The translations under genes and the position numbers were made by a program. 64,000 bases of DNA from Campylobacter bilis (GTDB taxonomy: Bacteria; Campylobacterota; Campylobacteria; Campylobacterales; Campylobacteraceae). This document shows positions 7,487 to 17,498 of the stretch, piece by piece. The stretch is taken from NCBI RefSeq assembly GCF_016806695.1, contig NZ_WUED01000004.1, positions 78,252 to 142,251 on the forward strand. Direction: 5' to 3'. A model generated the notes under the pieces. It did not search any database, was not told where the DNA came from, and worked only from the letters and a program-made list of their open reading frames with translations. The stretch's first letter is position 1, and every line of letters begins with the position of its first letter.

Positions 7487-9274
7487 TTAAATCATTGCAG
7501 TTCTTTCTTGTAGCCATTTTAAAGCTACGGGATCATTGTAGAGTCTAGGAGAAAGTTTTTCATAGACTTCTTTATGATAAGCATTAATCCATGCTTTTTC
7601 TTTATCCTCTAATAGGGTTTTATCGATACAACTTGGTTCAAAAGGACAAAGCGTAAGGGTTTTAAAGTATAAAAATTCCCCAAAATCTGTGTTTTTAGGA
7701 TTAGATACTTTTGTATTAACAACTAAGTTTTCAAGTCTAATACCCCATTTTCCTACCTTATAAATCCCTGGTTCTATAGAACTTAGCATACCTTCTTTAG
7801 CTTTTGTTTTTTCAAGTACAGGACTTAGGTAAGAAAGCACTTGAGGACCTTCATGCACATTTAAAAAATATCCTACACCATGACCTGTACCGTGTGCATA
7901 ATCAAGCTGTTCTTGCCACAAAGGTACTCTTGTAATAGCATCAAGCAAAGGCATGCAAATGTCTTTTGGAAAAACAGTACTTGACATGGCGATGTGTGCT
8001 TTTAAAACTAAGGTGTAATCATGAATTTGTTCTTTATTTATCTTGCCTATAGGTACTACTCGAGTAATATCTGTAGTGCCATTTTTATACTGTCCGCCAG
8101 AATCTATGAGTAAAAGCCCATCTTTTTGAATGTAAGAGAAGCTTTCTTTTCTTGCTCTATAGTGAGGGAAGGCGCCATTAGCATTAAAGCCTGCTATGGT
8201 AGCAAAACTATTGCTAACATAATAAGGGCTTTGTGATCTAAATTCAGTTACTTGAGTATCAATATCAAGTTCGCTTATGCTTTTGTCATTTTTAATATTT
8301 TCCTCAAGCCAGGCAAAAAACTTGCATAAAGCTACCCCATCTTCTATCATAGCATTTTGTATGTGTGCAATTTCTTTTTCTGTTTTAGCAGCTTTTAAAT
8401 GTGTGCTAGGATTGATGTCTTCTAGAATTTCAACGCTTTTATCTAAAGCACCGATCAATAAAGCAGTCATTTTTAAAGGCTCTATAAGCAAGTTCGTATT
8501 TTGGAGTTTTTTAAGCTCATTTTGAAGTTCATTATAAGCTTGAAGCTTGATTCCATCTGCATTTAAATCACTTTCAAGCTTAGGATCAATCTTGTCTTTA
8601 TCTATAAAGAGTAAGGCTTGATTTTCTAAGATAAGTAAATGGCTTAAAAATACAGGGTTGTAATTAACATCATTGCCTCTTAAATTAGTAATCCATGCTA
8701 TATCATCTAAACTAGAAATGAGATGATTTTTTGCTTGTAATTCTTGCATTTTTTGGCGTATAAAATTCAATTTTTCTTTTCTACTATAAGAACAATATTC
8801 TAACTCATGTTCGTAAATTTTGTTTTTAGGTAGGCTAGGTCGATCTTCCCAAACAGGAGAGATTAAATCAATATGTTTTAAGTTGGCTTGACAATTTTTT
8901 TGCAATTCCTTTTGTAAGGCTACAGATAAAACTGCAAAGTCTACGCCTAGATTATGATTTTGATTTAAATTCTCTTTTAACCACGTTATGATGGTATTAT
9001 TAGCATCTTGTTTTTGAAGTATTATAGTGGTATTTTTTAATTCTTCTTCAGCTTGAAGCCAATACCTTCCATCCACCCATAAAAAAGCATCTTTGCGAGT
9101 GATCATTAATGTCCCTACAGAACCCTTAAAGCCACTTACAAAAGCCCTACTTTGATAAAAGTCAGGCAAATATTCACTCAGATGTGGATCAGCACTTAAG
9201 ATTAAATAAGCATCAAGATTTTCTTTTTCCATTAATTCTCTGATTTTTTCAACTCTTGTTTTATAAATATTCAT
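7487..9274 (-). CDS. Xaa-Pro aminopeptidase P family (M24) metallopeptidase
   Basis: A 595-residue three-domain aminopeptidase P of the long type: two creatinase-like N-terminal domains (residues about 1-290) and a C-terminal pita-bread M24 domain. Metal ligands are visible in LLIDSGGQY...GTTDITR (two Asp), YAHGTGHGVGYFLNVHEGP (His) and SSIEPGIY plus IRLENL (Glu). It should remove N-terminal residues before proline in the cytoplasm. The ATG overlaps the stop of the peptide transporter by four bases, so peptide import and proline-peptide breakdown are co-transcribed. Confidence 0.92.
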   Translation of the reverse strand: MNIYKTRVEKIRELMEKENLDAYLILSADPHLSEYLPDFYQSRAFVSGFKGSVGTLMITRKDAFLWVDGRYWLQAEEELKNTTIILQKQDANNTIITWLKENLNQNHNLGVDFAVLSVALQKELQKNCQANLKHIDLISPVWEDRPSLPKNKIYEHELEYCSYSRKEKLNFIRQKMQELQAKNHLISSLDDIAWITNLRGNDVNYNPVFLSHLLILENQALLFIDKDKIDPKLESDLNADGIKLQAYNELQNELKKLQNTNLLIEPLKMTALLIGALDKSVEILEDINPSTHLKAAKTEKEIAHIQNAMIEDGVALCKFFAWLEENIKNDKSISELDIDTQVTEFRSQSPYYVSNSFATIAGFNANGAFPHYRARKESFSYIQKDGLLLIDSGGQYKNGTTDITRVVPIGKINKEQIHDYTLVLKAHIAMSSTVFPKDICMPLLDAITRVPLWQEQLDYAHGTGHGVGYFLNVHEGPQVLSYLSPVLEKTKAKEGMLSSIEPGIYKVGKWGIRLENLVVNTKVSNPKNTDFGEFLYFKTLTLCPFEPSCIDKTLLEDKEKAWINAYHKEVYEKLSPRLYNDPVALKWLQERTAMI

Positions 9275-10785
9275 TTTTTTCCTTTTTCATTTTGTACCAT
9301 TTTATAAATTGGTTTTCTTATTAAGAATAAAATTATAGCCATTATAAATAAAAACCACATACATTGTCCAAATAAATCAGGTAAAGAATCGATGTTTTTC
9401 GCATCAACATGTCCTCCTACTAAGCCTGCAACTACATTTCCTAAAGCACCTGCTACAAACCAAAGTCCCATAACTTGGCTTTTTATGAGATTAGGTGCGA
9501 TTTGAGTCATTATTGATAATCCTACAGGAGAAAGACACAATTCACCTAGTGTTAAAAACCACATGCTAGCCACAAGCCAAAGCATGGAAACGCTTCCGCC
9601 TTGAGTGTTTAAAACATTTTTAGCTGCAAACATCATAATCATAAAACATATTCCAGCTCCTAAAATACCTAAAGCGAATTTAGAAATAGAAGAAAGCTCT
9701 AAATTGTGTTTTTGAAGAAATATCCATACAAAAGACATTACAGGTGCAAAAACAATAACAAATATAGAAGTGAGTGATTGAAACCATGGGGTTGGAATCT
9801 CCCAGCCAAACAGTACTCTATCGGTGAAATCTTCTGCAAAGAGGTTAAAAGAAGTAGGTTGTTGCTCATAAAAACTCCAAAAAAATGCTGCCATGAAAAA
9901 TAAAATAACAAATACGACTAAATTCTTTTTTTCTGATTTACTTAAAGAACTGAAAAAGAAAAGATATAAAAAATAAATTCCTGTGCAAGTTAAAATAACA
10001 AAAATCATTTTTTTAGATAAAGAAACAGGGCTTAAATCGATCAAATTAAAATAAGATAGAATGATTATTGTTGCAATAACACCAAGGCAAGCAAGAAAAA
10101 TCAATCCTATATTTTTGTTTTCATTTATAAGCTTTTCCCAATTATGTTCTAGACCAACTTCTTGATTATATTCTTTTAAATCCGGAATGGTTTTAAAATA
10201 AAAAATAATAACTGCTAAAAGCATTCCAAGTCCACCTGTACCAAAACCAAGGTGCCAGCCATATTCTTTTTGTAAAAAACCGCAAATTAAAGGTGCGAAG
10301 AAAGCACCTAGATTGATTCCCATATAAAATATAGTAAAACCAGAATCGCGTCTTGGATCGTTATTTTTATAGAGCATACCTACCATTACAGAAGCACAGG
10401 TTTTAAAAAGTCCTGTACCTACAACAATAAATCCTAATCCTATAAAAAACATTAAGGAATTGAAAATAGATAAGGCTATGCTTAAATGCCCCAAGGCTAT
10501 AAGAATAGATCCTAAAAAAATAGCTTTTTTTTGCCCTAAATAATTATCTGCAAGCCAGCCACCAGGTAAAGCAGCAAGATATAAACAGCCTGCAAATATT
10601 CCTACTATGGCAGAAGCGCTTTCTCTTTCCATGCCTAAGCCACCTAAATTAATGGCTGCGGACATAAATAGTACAAGCAAGGGACGTATTCCATAAAAAG
10701 AAAATCTTTCCCAAAGTTCTATCATAGATAAGCTAAATAAAGGCTTTGGATGACCTAAAAAAGCTGTATTTATTTTTTTTTGCAT
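9271..10785 (-). CDS. dtpT: POT/PTR family proton-dependent di-/tripeptide transporter
   Basis: About 504 residues with 12-14 transmembrane helices. POT signatures are clear: ELWERFSFYGIRPLL in helix 1 (the ExxER proton-coupling motif), GGWLADNYLGQKKAIFLGS after helix 2, and FTIFYMGINLGAFFAPLICG in helix 5. I place the start at the ATG at 10785 because GAAAGAGG precedes it; an upstream in-frame start at 10869 would add 28 hydrophobic residues with no family counterpart. The gene looks intact here. Its product feeds peptides to the aminopeptidase encoded immediately downstream. Confidence 0.9.
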   Translation of the reverse strand: MQKKINTAFLGHPKPLFSLSMIELWERFSFYGIRPLLVLFMSAAINLGGLGMERESASAIVGIFAGCLYLAALPGGWLADNYLGQKKAIFLGSILIALGHLSIALSIFNSLMFFIGLGFIVVGTGLFKTCASVMVGMLYKNNDPRRDSGFTIFYMGINLGAFFAPLICGFLQKEYGWHLGFGTGGLGMLLAVIIFYFKTIPDLKEYNQEVGLEHNWEKLINENKNIGLIFLACLGVIATIIILSYFNLIDLSPVSLSKKMIFVILTCTGIYFLYLFFFSSLSKSEKKNLVVFVILFFMAAFFWSFYEQQPTSFNLFAEDFTDRVLFGWEIPTPWFQSLTSIFVIVFAPVMSFVWIFLQKHNLELSSISKFALGILGAGICFMIMMFAAKNVLNTQGGSVSMLWLVASMWFLTLGELCLSPVGLSIMTQIAPNLIKSQVMGLWFVAGALGNVVAGLVGGHVDAKNIDSLPDLFGQCMWFLFIMAIILFLIRKPIYKMVQNEKGKK

Positions 10786-11004
10786 ATTAAAATTACCTCT
10801 TTCAAATTTTTTAAAAATACTTTGATCTATTATATAAAAAAGTATATAAATTATGAAAATTAGTAACATTTTTTGCCCTTTGCTTGTATTATATGTTACG
10901 ATATGTTACCGATTTTTTTATTATTTTGTGTAATATTCATTATAAATTTTAAAAATCTTTATGGGTAGTTTAGATATTGTTAATATTTATAAACTTGATA
11001 CTAT

Positions 11005-11030
11005 TTTACTCATAAGAATTATAGAGTAAA
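11005..11030 (-). terminator. Possible hairpin terminator after the pilus-like genes
   Basis: A seven-base inverted repeat (TTTACTC and GAGTAAA) with partly paired interior lies 9 bases past the end of the PilO-like gene. On the minus strand it is followed by a short T-rich stretch. The remainder of 10786-11038 holds no gene that I can support. Confidence 0.4.
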
Positions 11031-11038
11031 GCTAAAGA

Positions 11039-11599
11039 CTAGTTTTGTGTATTTAAGGTAATAAAAGAAATTGAGATTTGCAAATGAAGTTTTAAGCTTG
11101 TTATATTTTCAATTTCAATTTTATTGATTTGATAATATAAATTTGAATTTTCTAAATTTTGTATAAAATAAAGCATTTGATGAAAGTCTCCATTTAGTTT
11201 TAGAAAAATATGATTTTCATTGAGTAAATTTTTGTTTTTATGCCAGATGCGAAATTCAATCAAAGATAAGTTTTGGGCTAAATTTTCTATAGTTTTGAGA
11301 AAAAAATGTTTCTCATAAGAGAATAATTGTAATTTTTGTGCATAATCTTGGGATGTTTTTTCTTCAGTTTTTATTTGTTTAATAAGCTTTGTTTGGGTTT
11401 TTTGAAGTTGTGAAATTTGTGTTTTGAGTTCATTAAGGCAGAGATGATTGTCGGTGTTTAAGTTTTTTTGAAAAATATCTTCTAAAAAATTCTCATGGAA
11501 TTTAAAGGCTAAAAATAAAGCACAAAGGCAAATAAAACAAGAAAAAAGAATTTTTTCTCTAGGGTTTAAATTTTCTAAAAATATTTCTATTTTACTCAT
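11039..11599 (-). CDS. Bitopic membrane protein with PilO/GspM-like layout, function unproven
   Basis: A 186-residue protein: short cytoplasmic N-terminus, one transmembrane helix (residues about 17-33, LFSCFICLCALFLAFKF), a predicted coiled coil rich in Lys/Gln/Leu/Thr (about 50-105), then a small alpha/beta region (about 105-180) ending in alternating strands. This is the layout of PilO or GspM, the inner-membrane alignment proteins of type IV pili and type II secretion. I infer this only from architecture and from the two genes upstream, which look PilN- and PilM-like. The ATG overlaps the end of the preceding frame (CATGAGTAA), indicating translational coupling. Confidence 0.6.
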   Translation of the reverse strand: MSKIEIFLENLNPREKILFSCFICLCALFLAFKFHENFLEDIFQKNLNTDNHLCLNELKTQISQLQKTQTKLIKQIKTEEKTSQDYAQKLQLFSYEKHFFLKTIENLAQNLSLIEFRIWHKNKNLLNENHIFLKLNGDFHQMLYFIQNLENSNLYYQINKIEIENITSLKLHLQISISFITLNTQN

Positions 11600-12082
11600 G
11601 GATTATTTCTAGAGTGATTTTGTGTTTAGCTTCATCTTGATTTAGGATTTTAAAGTTTAAATTTAAATGTTTTAAAGCTAGTTGAAAATAATTTTCATCA
11701 CTAAAAATAAGAGTGATTTTTGATTCTTCAAGCTGAAGATACGTGATTTTAATACTGTTTGTATTAAGCCATAATACAATATCATTTAGAAGGGAAGCTT
11801 TATTTTTGTTCGAATTAATTTCAGGGATTAAGGAAGAAAAATTTGTTTTTGTTGTTGTGTTGATAATGCTTTGCGTTCTAGAGTAAGATTTAAATCTTGT
11901 ATTTTTGATAAAAGTTTTTCTTTGTCTTGTTTGAGTTGAGTGATTTGCTCTTGTATTAGAAAATTTTTATTTTGAATTGCTTTATTTTGTTTGTATTGTA
12001 TGAAATCTTTAGATAATAAAAATAACACAACAAAGGCAAAGATAAAAATAAATAATAGCATCATTTTATTATAAAAAGGCAT
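11592..12082 (-). pseudogene. Frameshifted PilN-like membrane protein gene
   Basis: Two reading frames appear to make one protein. The first (12082 down to 11828) encodes 84 residues: a transmembrane helix (residues 7-24) and a coiled coil, ending abruptly in QQKQIFLP. The second is open through this point in another frame and ends at 11592; after the break it reads SLIPEINSNKNKASLLNDI, then a mixed alpha/beta segment to KHKITLEIIHE. It has no ATG, GTG or TTG of its own. Joining them needs one added base or a -1 slip near 11836-11850, where A5 and T5 runs lie, and would give about 160 residues with one helix, coiled coil and ferredoxin-like end, as in PilN. Either a true mutation, a slip site or a sequence error. 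Confidence 0.7.
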
Positions 12083-12151
12083 TTTTAATTTATTGTGTTT
12101 TATAAAATTGCAAGTTTAATCCAAATATTTTGCACTATATAAACTTAATTT

Positions 12152-12694
12152 TTAAAAACTGTTTTTATTTATTAAATCTTCTAAATTCAAGCATTTAATT
12201 TGTATTGTAATATGATTTTGAATAGTATGGAGTTTATTATGAAGTATTAATTTGCTTCCATAATGCTTTAAAAGTTCTATAAATCGGTTTTGTTCTAAAA
12301 AAAATTGTATATTATCATGATTGAAATTTTCCATTTTTTTGAAACTACTGAATTTTCCTTCTTTATAAAAATATAAATATAAATTCCCATTATAGAGGTT
12401 TAAAATGCAAAAATTATTTTCTTTAATAAGGTTTTCATCAAGCAAAGCTTGAAAAATTAAAGGTTCGGGAAAGCAAAAAGATTTTTTTTTCAATTTAGAA
12501 ACAGGTGTTAAAAAACAATGATAGATTTCATTGTGTTTTAAAAAAGCCATTTGATAATTAAAAGGATTATTGAGTTTAAAATCTGTACTTAGATTATTAA
12601 AAAGTTCATCTTCTTGATAGGTGCCTATTTTTTGAATGTAAAGCAGATCTGTGGACTTAATAAAATTTACTTTTTTTAAAGGATTGCTTATCAT
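12152..12694 (-). CDS. Hypothetical protein, possibly a reduced PilM/GspL-like partner
   Basis: A 180-residue protein with no signal peptide or transmembrane helix. It has alternating short strands, with [20 protein letters not shown] around residues 95-115 resembling the actin-fold hairpin of PilM/GspL proteins, but no ATP-binding motifs that I can see. It overlaps the end of era by 38 bases and precedes the PilN- and PilO-like genes, giving the M-N-O order of pilus assembly operons. Function is inferred from position only; an unrelated Campylobacter-specific protein is equally possible. Confidence 0.6.
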   Translation of the reverse strand: MISNPLKKVNFIKSTDLLYIQKIGTYQEDELFNNLSTDFKLNNPFNYQMAFLKHNEIYHCFLTPVSKLKKKSFCFPEPLIFQALLDENLIKENNFCILNLYNGNLYLYFYKEGKFSSFKKMENFNHDNIQFFLEQNRFIELLKHYGSKLILHNKLHTIQNHITIQIKCLNLEDLINKNSF

Positions 12695-13559
12695 CGCTTA
12701 AAATTTGAGTTAAAAATTCTTTATCTTTTTGCCAATGTTTTTTCACTTGGATAAAAAGTTTTAAAAGTACCTTTTTTTGTGCAAGTTTTGCAATTTTAAA
12801 ACGTGCAGTCTTACCTATTCTTTTTAAAGTCATTCCTTCTTTTCCTATAAGCATGCCTTTGTGTGAGTTTGTATCAGTGATAATATTTGCTTCTAAAATG
12901 AAAAGTTTTGGTGTGTCTTTAGCATGTGTGATCAATACTTCGCTACTATAAGGAAGTTCATCGCTTAAATTTTCATAAATGCTTTCTAAAATAAAATCAC
13001 GATAAAGTTCTTTTTCACTATTAGGGGTAAGAAAATCAGGATCATAAAAATACTCATGTTCGTCAAGATGCTTAATAATTTCGTCTAATAAAACTTTTTT
13101 ATAACTTTTTTTCTTACAAGAATAAGGGATAATGGCCTTAAAATAATCTTTGAATTTTGCATATTCTTCTAGTTTTTTTAAAAGTGTAGCGTTATTGCTA
13201 AGATCGACTTTGTTTAAAACGACAATGTGAGGCACTTTTGGGTTTAAACCAAGAAAAGCTTCATAATCTTTTGTACTATCAAAAATGCTTGCGACAAATA
13301 AAATCACATCGCAATCTTGCATAGCTTTAATAGCGCTTTGTACAAGCAATTGATTTAGGGTTGTACTGCTTTGGTGTAGTCCTGGTGTATCTGTGAAAAT
13401 GATTTGATTTTTTTCATGCATTACTATAGCTTTGATTTTGCGTCTTGTGGCGTTTTGTTTATGAGAGACTAGGGCGATTTTTTCTTCAAGCAAGGAATTG
13501 ATTAAAGTGCTTTTTCCTGCATTGGTTCGCCCTATAATACTGACAAAGCCACTTTTCAC
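12657..13559 (-). CDS. era: GTPase Era
   Basis: A 300-residue Era GTPase. G1 is GRTNAGKST (residues 10-18), G3 is DTPGLH, and G4 is NKVD. The C-terminal KH domain shows [19 protein letters not shown] with the conserved loop that binds the 3' end of 16S rRNA. Era supports 30S maturation. Its ATG overlaps the hslU stop by four bases, and its last 38 bases overlap the next gene. Confidence 0.95.
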   Translation of the reverse strand: MKSGFVSIIGRTNAGKSTLINSLLEEKIALVSHKQNATRRKIKAIVMHEKNQIIFTDTPGLHQSSTTLNQLLVQSAIKAMQDCDVILFVASIFDSTKDYEAFLGLNPKVPHIVVLNKVDLSNNATLLKKLEEYAKFKDYFKAIIPYSCKKKSYKKVLLDEIIKHLDEHEYFYDPDFLTPNSEKELYRDFILESIYENLSDELPYSSEVLITHAKDTPKLFILEANIITDTNSHKGMLIGKEGMTLKRIGKTARFKIAKLAQKKVLLKLFIQVKKHWQKDKEFLTQILSDDKQSFKKSKFY

Positions 13560-14875
13560 AAAATATACCTTGCAAGGTCTTTATTTTCTATGATATCTCC
13601 AAGTTTTTCATTAACCATTTTTTTATCAACTATGAATTTTTGACCCGCATACTCATCAGCTTCAAAGCTTAAATCTTCAAGCAATTTTTCTATCACTGTA
13701 TGTAAGCGTCTAGCTCCTATATCTTGCATTTCTTCATTAGCTCTTGAAGCGATTTTAGCGATTTCTTTAATGGCTTCATCTTCAAATTCAAGCTCTAAAT
13801 TTTCGGTTTTTAAAAGTTCACAATATTGTTTTAAAAGTGAATTTTTTGGGCGTGTTAAGATTTCATAAAGTGCTTTATCATCCAAGCTATCAAGTTCTAC
13901 TCTTAGAGGAAAACGTCCTTGAAGTTCTGGGATTAAATCGCTAGGCTTGCTAAGATGAAATGCCCCTGCAGCAATGAAAAGGATATGATCGGTTTTTAAA
14001 GTTCCTATTTTTGTTTGTACATTTGATCCTTCTACAATAGGAAGCAAGTCTCTTTGTACACCTTCTTTGCTTGGATCTTGTCGGTTTGAATTTCTACTTG
14101 AAACTGCAATTTTATCAATCTCATCGATAAAAATAATGCCTTCATTTTCTGCTCTTTTTAGGGCTTCACTTTTGATGTTTTCTTGATCTAAAATTTTCTC
14201 TGCAGCTTCTGTTTTTAATGCGTTTTTAGCATCTTTGATTTTCATTTCTTTTTTGACTTTTTTACTGCCAACCCCAATGACTTTGACTACATCTTGCATT
14301 ACACCCATTTCAGGGGGTAAATTAGGATTGGTATCGAACATATTTTGAGAAATTTCTATTTCTATAGTGCTTTCATCAAGATCGCCTTTTCTTAGTTTGG
14401 TTTTCATTTTTTCAAGGCTATTTTTGTATTCTTCTTGTTTTTCATCACTAATACCTTTAGGTAAAGGTGGTAAGAGTTTTTCTAAAATCTTATTTTCTAT
14501 AAATTCTTCAATTTTATCTTTATTTTTTTCTCTTTGTTCGTTTTTTACTAAATTTAAAGCTGCATTGGCTAGATCTCTTACCATGCTTTCTACGTCACGT
14601 CCTACAAAACCCACTTCTGTATATTTGCTCGCTTCAATTTTAATGAAAGGAAAGCCCATCATTTTAGCTAGGCGTCTAGCAATTTCAGTTTTACCTACAC
14701 CTGTTGATCCTATCATTAGGATATTTTTTGGGACTATATCATCTTGTAATTGAGGGCTTAATTGCATTCTACGATAGCGGTTTCTTAAAGCTATAGCGAT
14801 GATTTTTTTGGCTTTTTTTTGACCTATGATATAATCATCTAAAAATTTAACAATTTCTTTTGGGGTTAGATTCAT
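13556..14875 (-). CDS. hslU: ATP-dependent protease ATPase subunit HslU (ClpY)
   Basis: A 439-residue AAA+ unfoldase. Walker A GSTGVGKT at residues 56-63, Walker B with [11 protein letters not shown], sensor/arginine finger segment [13 protein letters not shown], and the C-terminal tail ending in ARYIL that inserts into HslV. The intermediate I-domain lies about 110-240. The pore loop GYVG motif appears as VGFVGRD. HslU unfolds substrates for the HslV chamber. It is joined to hslV by an ATGA overlap. Confidence 0.97.
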   Translation of the reverse strand: MNLTPKEIVKFLDDYIIGQKKAKKIIAIALRNRYRRMQLSPQLQDDIVPKNILMIGSTGVGKTEIARRLAKMMGFPFIKIEASKYTEVGFVGRDVESMVRDLANAALNLVKNEQREKNKDKIEEFIENKILEKLLPPLPKGISDEKQEEYKNSLEKMKTKLRKGDLDESTIEIEISQNMFDTNPNLPPEMGVMQDVVKVIGVGSKKVKKEMKIKDAKNALKTEAAEKILDQENIKSEALKRAENEGIIFIDEIDKIAVSSRNSNRQDPSKEGVQRDLLPIVEGSNVQTKIGTLKTDHILFIAAGAFHLSKPSDLIPELQGRFPLRVELDSLDDKALYEILTRPKNSLLKQYCELLKTENLELEFEDEAIKEIAKIASRANEEMQDIGARRLHTVIEKLLEDLSFEADEYAGQKFIVDKKMVNEKLGDIIENKDLARYIL

Positions 14876-15414
14876 TTTTCATCCTCTATCACATAAGTTT
14901 TGATATGGGTGTTTGTGTAAATACAAATTTCACCCGCAATTTGAAGACTTGATTTAACAAGTTCTTCTTCATCTAAAGAGCTGTGTTTTGCTAAGGCCCT
15001 TGCAGCAGAAAGTGCGTAATTTCCACCGCTTCCTATGGCTGCGATTTGCCCATCTTCAGGTTCTACCACATCTCCAGTTCCAGAAAGCAAGAAAATATGA
15101 TTTCTATCTAATACTAGCATCATAGCTTCAAGTTTTCTTAGATATTTGTCTTTTCTCCATTCTTTAGAAAAATCAATAGCAGCTTTTAAAAGATCTCCTT
15201 TTGAACTTTGAAGAAGGTTTTCAAACATATCAAAAAGATTGAAAGCATCAGCAGTAGATCCTGCAAAACCTGCTAATACTTTGCCATTATTAAGCTTTCT
15301 GATTTTTACTGCATTGGCTTTTAAAATAGTATTTCCAAAGCTTACTTGACCATCTCCTCCGATTACAGATTTGTTTTTGCCTTTATAAGCTAGAATTGTT
15401 GTTGCATGAAACAT
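14872..15414 (-). CDS. hslV: ATP-dependent protease peptidase subunit HslV (ClpQ)
   Basis: A 180-residue Ntn-hydrolase. The N-terminus [12 protein letters not shown] carries the catalytic threonine motif TTI, but preceded by three extra residues after Met, so the mature enzyme should need removal of MFHA to expose Thr5. This extended start is the form I associate with this class. GGDGQVSFG, a Lys at the usual position (KIRKL) and the [13 protein letters not shown] region match the family. Forms a dodecamer capped by HslU. Confidence 0.96.
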   Translation of the reverse strand: MFHATTILAYKGKNKSVIGGDGQVSFGNTILKANAVKIRKLNNGKVLAGFAGSTADAFNLFDMFENLLQSSKGDLLKAAIDFSKEWRKDKYLRKLEAMMLVLDRNHIFLLSGTGDVVEPEDGQIAAIGSGGNYALSAARALAKHSSLDEEELVKSSLQIAGEICIYTNTHIKTYVIEDEK

Positions 15415-15857
15415 TATTGTGCCTTTATGTTTATATTTAATTTTGCGTGGATTGCATGACCTAGTTTAATGCTAATTTCATGAAGTCCAAGACTTTTTAA
15501 AGTGTCGCATTCTAGAGTTTTTTTGTCAATTTCTATATGTGTTTGTTCTTTTAAGGCATGAGTGATTTCATCTTTAGTCACTCCGCCAAATAAATTCCCA
15601 TTAGCACCTACGGGCTTTGAAATTTCAAGTGTGATTTTACCAAGCTCTTCTTTTAATTTTTCTAAATTTGCAAGTTCAAAGCGTAAATTTTCCATTTCTT
15701 TTTTCTTATCACTTTCATATTTTTTTAAAACCTCATTAGTAGCTGCTTTAGCAAAGCCTTTAGCGATTAGAAAATTTTGACCATAACCATCTTTTACTTC
15801 TTTTACTTCTCCTGCTTTTCCAAGATTTTTAACATCTTTGATTAATAATACTTTCAT
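15414..15857 (-). CDS. rplI: 50S ribosomal protein L9
   Basis: A 147-residue L9. The N-terminal rRNA-binding domain has [21 protein letters not shown] and [13 protein letters not shown], followed by a long connecting helix (about 40-75) and the C-terminal domain with NGNLFGGVT. Length is normal. It shares one base with the hslV start and so heads a translationally coupled rplI-hslV-hslU-era unit on the minus strand. Confidence 0.97.
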   Translation of the reverse strand: MKVLLIKDVKNLGKAGEVKEVKDGYGQNFLIAKGFAKAATNEVLKKYESDKKKEMENLRFELANLEKLKEELGKITLEISKPVGANGNLFGGVTKDEITHALKEQTHIEIDKKTLECDTLKSLGLHEISIKLGHAIHAKLNINIKAQ

Positions 15858-15872
15858 TGTGTTTTCCTTGTA

Positions 15873-17093
15873 TTAAAATTTTCTTTTATTTTTTCCTGCG
15901 ATAATAAAGCGTAAAGCATTAAGTCTAATAAAACCGGCTGCATCTTTTTGGTTATACACTTCATCTTCTTCAAAAGTGCAATAAGCTGTATTAAATAAGC
16001 TATCATTAGCACTTTGGCGGCCTATGACTGTTACATTGCCTTTATAAAGTTCAAGTTTTACACTTCCATTAGCATGGATTTGAGATTCATCAATTAGGGC
16101 TTGAAGCATCTTTCTTTCAGGAGAGAACCAATAGCCATTGTAAATTAAGCTTGCATATTTTGGCATTAATTCGTCTTTTAAATGTGCTGCTTCTTTATCA
16201 AGTGTGATGCTTTCAAGTGCTCTGTGTGCTTTTAAAAGTATAGTGCCTCCTGGTGTTTCATAACAACCACGACTTTTCATACCCACATAGCGATTTTCTA
16301 CTATGTCAAGACGCCCTATACCGTGTTTAGCACCTAGCTTGTTAAGTCGGCTTAAAAGCCCTGAAGGGCTTAATTTCTCACCATTAATAGCGATTAAATC
16401 TCCTTTTTGGAAATCTAATTCTATGATTTCACTCTCATTGGGAGCATCTTTTGGATTTTTTACCCATCTCCACATGCTTTCTTCAGGAGTTTTTGCTGGA
16501 TCTTCTAAAATGAGTCCTTCATAAGAAATATGAAGTAAATTAGCGTCCATAGAATAAGGAGATTTGCCTTTTTGCTTAGAAATATCAATGCCATGTTTTT
16601 GTGCATAAGCTAGGAGTTTTTCACGACTATTTAAATCCCACTCACGCCAAGGGGCAATGATTTTTAAATCAGGATTAAAGGCAAGATAGGCTAATTCAAA
16701 GCGTACTTGATCGTTGCCTTTACCTGTAGCACCATGGCTTATTGCATCGGCTTTTGTTTTTAAAGCAATTTGTGCTTGGGTTTTAGCGATTAAAGGTCTT
16801 GCTATGCTTGTTCCAAGCAAATACTCTCCCTCATAAATAGTATTAGCTCTAAACATAGGAAATACATAATCTTTAACAAATTCATCTTTTAAATCTTGAA
16901 TGAAAATATTTTCTTCTTTTACGCCTAAAGAAAGGGCTTTTTTTCTTGCGGGTTCGAGTTCTTCACCTTGGCCAATATCAGCTGTAAAGGTTATGACTTC
17001 ACATTTGTATTCATCTTGAAGCCATTTTAAAATAATACTTGTATCAAGTCCACCAGAATAAGCTAAAACCACTTTTTTTATTTCATTGTTCAT
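15873..17093 (-). CDS. argG: Argininosuccinate synthase
   Basis: A 406-residue synthase. The PP-loop ATP motif [10 protein letters not shown] is at residues 11-20; [13 protein letters not shown] binds aspartate/citrulline, and the C-terminal helix for tetramer formation is present. It joins citrulline and aspartate using ATP in arginine synthesis. It lies 15 bases before rplI. A -10 box in its leader is annotated separately. Confidence 0.97.
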   Translation of the reverse strand: MNNEIKKVVLAYSGGLDTSIILKWLQDEYKCEVITFTADIGQGEELEPARKKALSLGVKEENIFIQDLKDEFVKDYVFPMFRANTIYEGEYLLGTSIARPLIAKTQAQIALKTKADAISHGATGKGNDQVRFELAYLAFNPDLKIIAPWREWDLNSREKLLAYAQKHGIDISKQKGKSPYSMDANLLHISYEGLILEDPAKTPEESMWRWVKNPKDAPNESEIIELDFQKGDLIAINGEKLSPSGLLSRLNKLGAKHGIGRLDIVENRYVGMKSRGCYETPGGTILLKAHRALESITLDKEAAHLKDELMPKYASLIYNGYWFSPERKMLQALIDESQIHANGSVKLELYKGNVTVIGRQSANDSLFNTAYCTFEEDEVYNQKDAAGFIRLNALRFIIAGKNKRKF

Positions 17094-17134
17094 TTAAAGA
17101 TATCCTTTATTAATGAGTGTTAAAAACGATCAAT

Positions 17135-17140
17135 ATTGTA
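17135..17140 (-). promoter_or_regulatory. Probable sigma-70 -10 box for argG
   Basis: On the minus strand the leader reads GATACAAT, close to the Campylobacter gnTAnAAT consensus, 42 bases before the argG start. As usual in this genus no clear -35 box is seen; upstream is AT-rich. Confidence 0.5.
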
Positions 17141-17239
17141 TCTAAAATACTTTAAAGAAAAGTTTTTTTAGCTTTGTTTTTTCAAAGAAAGATGAAGGAT
17201 GGAAGTAAGGTTTGTTTCAAAACATTTGATTTTTTTTGC

Positions 17240-17245
17240 TAAAAT
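17240..17245 (+). promoter_or_regulatory. Extended -10 box immediately before the S4-domain gene (possible leaderless start)
   Basis: TTGCTAAAAT gives an extended -10 (TG, one base, then TAAAAT) behind a T8 run typical of Campylobacter promoters. The expected start point six to eight bases downstream falls on or next to the ATG at 17253, and no ribosome-binding site lies between. Confidence 0.5.
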
Positions 17246-17252
17246 TATTTTT

Positions 17253-17498
17253 ATGAGAATTGATAAATTTTTAAATGCAGTTAATATTATTAAAAGACGT
17301 GCAATTGCTGAAGATATGTGTAGGAGTGGGGTTGTGGGGATTAATGGCGTTATTGTTAAAGCAAGTAAAGAAGTTAAAATAGGAGATATTATCACTTTAT
17401 ATTTTATTCAATACACTCAAAGTTATAAGGTTTTAGCTTTGCCAAGTACTAAAAATATTCCTAAAAATGCACAAAATGAGTATGTGGTGAAATTATGA
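17253..17498 (+). CDS. RNA-binding S4 domain protein (Hsp15-like)
   Basis: An 81-residue protein that is essentially one S4 domain: MRIDKFLNAVNIIKRRAIAEDMC, then GVVGINGVIVKASKEVKIGD. It resembles the core of Hsp15/RqcP-type proteins that bind 50S-tRNA complexes or structured RNA. An in-frame start at 17199 exists, but the additional 18 residues are hydrophobic and unlike the family, and the -10 box lies between the two, so I choose 17253. Its end overlaps tsaE (ATGA). Confidence 0.85.
   Translation: MRIDKFLNAVNIIKRRAIAEDMCRSGVVGINGVIVKASKEVKIGDIITLYFIQYTQSYKVLALPSTKNIPKNAQNEYVVKL

Noticed and set aside
14367..14753. A 128-codon frame on the plus strand inside hslU
   Set aside because: Antisense shadow of a strongly conserved gene; Ser/Phe/Leu composition typical of reverse-strand translation, and no ribosome site.
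17168..17395. A 75-codon minus-strand frame across the argG-S4 gap
   Set aside because: Covers most of the S4-domain gene in antisense; Leu/Ile/Thr-rich with no ribosome site.
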